Of a stretch of DNA of 5,039 bases, positions 3,571-5,039 are shown one piece after another. The stretch covers positions 1 through 5,039 of the forward strand of contig JAHFAP010000166.1 in the NCBI GenBank assembly GCA_023250495.1. The letters are read 5' to 3'. Below the pieces are notes generated by a model, which saw nothing but the letters and a program-made list of their open reading frames with translations, did no database searches and had not been told where the DNA came from. Source of the DNA: Deltaproteobacteria bacterium (GTDB taxonomy: Bacteria > Desulfobacterota > Binatia > UBA9968). Both the position numbers and the translations under genes were made by a program. Position 1 is the stretch's first letter. Each line of letters opens with the position of its first letter.

Positions 3571-3582
3571 GGGGTCAAATCT
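3571..3582 (+). repeat. GGGGTCAAATCT motif, REP-like fragment
   Basis: This matches the motif at 1147-1158 (opposite strand) at 10 of 12 positions. It sits just before the open part of the 70-aa ORF. If it is the edge of a REP or mobile element, it would explain the missing start of that gene. Identification rests on memory of similar motifs and is weak. Confidence 0.25.
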
Positions 3583-3632
3583 GCTCTTGGCTCAACTCCA
3601 ATCCACTGAGTGTAAAAACCATGAATACAAAG

Positions 3633-3701
3633 GCCCGGCTGGAAGACCCACTCCGGGCGATGATGCAAAACCAAAGATGTGACGGATCGCAGACCCAGCC
3701 G
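3633..3701. repeat. Inverted repeats between the cassette cluster and the aminotransferase
   Basis: GCCCGG (3633-3638) pairs with CCGGGC (3653-3658), with TGG and CCA pairing inside, giving a hairpin of about 26 bases. Alternatively CGGCTGG (3636-3642) pairs with CCAGCCG (3695-3701), followed two bases later by GTTAGTT (3704-3710). The second form resembles an attC arm and box, but the other box is missing. The rest of the ~205 bases between the two genes shows no gene. No strong T-run follows to make this a terminator. Confidence 0.3.
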
Positions 3702-3739
3702 AAGTTAGTTTCGCGTAAAATACGGCAAAATCGGAAAAC

Positions 3740-3767
3740 AGGCAAGAGGCAACAGGCATTAGGCAGA
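3740..3767 (+). repeat. Four tandem 7-bp repeats (AGGCANN)
   Basis: AGGCAAG, AGGCAAC, AGGCATT and AGGCAGA follow each other without gaps, ending 3 bases from the stop codon of the aminotransferase gene. Heptamer tandem repeats occur in intergenic DNA of several bacterial groups. Function unknown. Confidence 0.7.
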
Positions 3768-3770
3768 AGA

Positions 3771-5039
3771 TTACCGCGTTAGCTCTTTCAGGGTTGCGGT
3801 GAAAATCTCCACGGCGATGTCAGCCTCGCTCTTATTGACGATCAACGGCGGACAAAATCGTATCGTGCTCTCGCCACAGCCGAGCAGCAGCAACCCCTTT
3901 TCAAAGGCCCTCCGCACGACGCGATTGCGCAGCTCCGCAGCAGGGGTTCCGCCGGCGCCTGCAAGCTCTACGCCGACCATCAGCCCCAGGCCTCTCACAT
4001 CGCTGATGACCGGGTGGCCGCGCTTAAGCTTTGACAGCTTGTCCTTGAGATAGTCCCCAACCTCCGCGGCATTGGCCACCAGCCCGTTCTCCAAAAGCTC
4101 GATGGTCGCTAGTGCGGCCGCGCAGGCCACCGGGTTTCCGCCAAAGGTGGAGCCGTGGGCGCCGGGCGGCCAAGTGCTGATTTCGCTGCGAGCGATCATC
4201 GCCCCAAGCGGCAGCCCGCTGGCGATGCCCTTGGCGACGCAGAGGATGTCCGGCTCCACGCCCCAGTGCTCGCAGGCGAACATCTTTCCCGTGCGGCCGA
4301 ATCCGCTCTGAACTTCGTCGGCAATCATAAGGATGCCATGGCGCCGGCAGATTTCTTTTAAATTGGCGAGAAAGTCAGGAGGCGAGACGACATAGCCGCC
4401 TTCGCCCTGAATCGGCTCGACGAAGATGGCGGCGACTTCATCCGGTGCCACCTCGTGCCGGAACAGTTTGTTTTCTAAAGCGTGGACGCCCTCCATCCCG
4501 TAGGCAGCATGATGAATGTTCGGGAGGAGCGGGCCGAAGTGAGCCCGATGGGAGGAACGGCTGGCGGTCAAGGAGAGCGAGCCGAGTGTTCTCCCATGAA
4601 ACGAGCCCAGGAAGGCAATCAGATGCGTCCTCTTTGTCGCGTAGCGAGCCAGTTTGATGGCTGCCTCGATAGCTTCCGTCCCCGAGTTCGTCAAAAAAAC
4701 TTTCTTTTGCGACGCGCCCGGAGCGAGCCGGCAGAGCTTTTCCGCAAGCTCGGCCATCGGGCCGTAATAAAAGTCGCTGCCGCAAAAATGAAGGAATCGG
4801 CGCGCCTGCTCCTCGATCGCCTGGACGACCTTGGGGTGGGAATGGCCGGTGGCGGTCACGGCGATGCCGGCGGTGAAATCCAGAAAAAGATTTCCGTCGA
4901 CGTCCTCGATCACCATCCCCCGGCCCTCCTTCACGACCAGGGGATAGACCCTGCCGTAAGCCGGAGCGGTGTAAAGCTCGTCACGCTTGATAACCTCTTG
5001 CGCTCTTGGGCCCGGAGGCGTGACCTTGATGGATGGAAC
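3771..5039 (-). CDS. Class III PLP-dependent aminotransferase, acetylornithine/GABA type (5' end outside window)
   Basis: The frame is open from the window edge to TAA at 3773-3771, giving 422 visible residues; the family has about 430-450. The first residues read VPSIKVTPPGPRAQEVIKRD, the usual N-terminal stretch, so only a few codons are missing. The internal GTG at 4934 is not the start. Visible sites: NSGTEA near residues 118-123 (PLP phosphate), FHGRT near 147-151 (ring stacking), EPIQGEGG near 208-215, ADEVQSGFGRTG near 240-251 (Asp241 holds the pyridine nitrogen), CVAKGIASGLP with the Schiff-base Lys at about 270, GSTFGGNP near 296-303, and Arg at about 394 for the substrate carboxylate. 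The enzyme moves an amino group between an amino acid such as 4-aminobutyrate, ornithine or acetylornithine and 2-oxoglutarate in the cytoplasm. Some close archaeal relatives act as racemases, so the exact substrate is open. Confidence 0.93.
   Translation of the reverse strand, partial: VPSIKVTPPGPRAQEVIKRDELYTAPAYGRVYPLVVKEGRGMVIEDVDGNLFLDFTAGIAVTATGHSHPKVVQAIEEQARRFLHFCGSDFYYGPMAELAEKLCRLAPGASQKKVFLTNSGTEAIEAAIKLARYATKRTHLIAFLGSFHGRTLGSLSLTASRSSHRAHFGPLLPNIHHAAYGMEGVHALENKLFRHEVAPDEVAAIFVEPIQGEGGYVVSPPDFLANLKEICRRHGILMIADEVQSGFGRTGKMFACEHWGVEPDILCVAKGIASGLPLGAMIARSEISTWPPGAHGSTFGGNPVACAAALATIELLENGLVANAAEVGDYLKDKLSKLKRGHPVISDVRGLGLMVGVELAGAGGTPAAELRNRVVRRAFEKGLLLLGCGESTIRFCPPLIVNKSEADIAVEIFTATLKELTR

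Larger units (their letters stand above)
1379..3596 (-). mobile_element. Putative integron-like gene-cassette cluster without visible integrase
   Basis: Four short, unrelated genes in one orientation are separated by attC-like inverted repeats at 3302-3358, 2803-2887 and a composite at 2098-2367. The stop of the 70-aa ORF lies inside an outer box. The stops of the 134-aa and GIY-YIG genes lie 6 bases before a box. The starts of the latter two lie within 4 bases after a box. Base composition differs sharply between neighbours. These are marks of gene cassettes. Against this: several boxes depart from GTTRRRY/RYYYAAC, the arms differ in sequence between sites, and no intI or attI is seen. The limits given are the outermost box-like sequences, GTTATGT at 1379 and GCTCAAC at 3590-3596. 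Confidence 0.5.

Noticed and set aside
3620..3710. A fourth attC-like site before the 70-aa ORF
   Set aside because: The arms CGGCTGG and CCAGCCG pair, and GTTAGTT lies at one end, but the second outer box could not be found, so it is kept only as an inverted repeat.
4438..4785. Open frames on both strands inside the aminotransferase gene
   Set aside because: They are shadows of a strongly conserved enzyme gene.

Overview
The window looks like a piece of an uncultivated, fairly GC-rich environmental bacterium. The basis is the codon use of the class III aminotransferase on the right edge and a mosaic left part full of small repeats. Nothing in it fixes the taxon. No rRNA, tRNA, CRISPR array or transposase gene was recognised. 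All well supported genes lie on the minus strand.

Right edge (3771-5039): the 3' 422 codons of a PLP-dependent class III aminotransferase of the acetylornithine/GABA aminotransferase type, followed by a short 7-bp tandem repeat. This is the only ordinary housekeeping-type gene.

Middle (about 1379-3600): the most interesting part. Four unrelated small genes lie head to tail on the minus strand: a 70-aa membrane-type ORF, a 134-aa unknown protein, a single-domain GIY-YIG protein and a ClpP-like serine protease. They are separated by imperfect inverted repeats that resemble integron attC sites. Each has 7-bp outer boxes close to GTTRRRY/RYYYAAC, and the inner arms pair with one extrahelical base on the stop-codon side. 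Stop codons sit in or within a few bases of one box, and two of the starts lie within 4 bases of the other. The ClpP-like gene is much AT-richer than its surroundings. I read the region as an array of gene cassettes with no integrase gene in view (a CALIN-like cluster). The boxes are imperfect, so this is an inference.

Left part (1-1378): a repeat-rich, gene-poor region. It holds a compact promoter-driven unit, made of a 66-aa antitoxin-like protein overlapped by ATGA with a 36-aa very basic ORF. An 18-bp perfect palindrome lies upstream of that unit. Two diverged direct repeats flank it; one carries an extra ~55-bp hairpin segment. At the extreme left are a possible zinc-ribbon gene fragment with an in-frame stop, a dif-like or hairpin sequence and a possible gene remnant on the plus strand.

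The genes do not form one pathway. The layout suggests an accessory, recombination-prone region next to a conserved metabolic gene.
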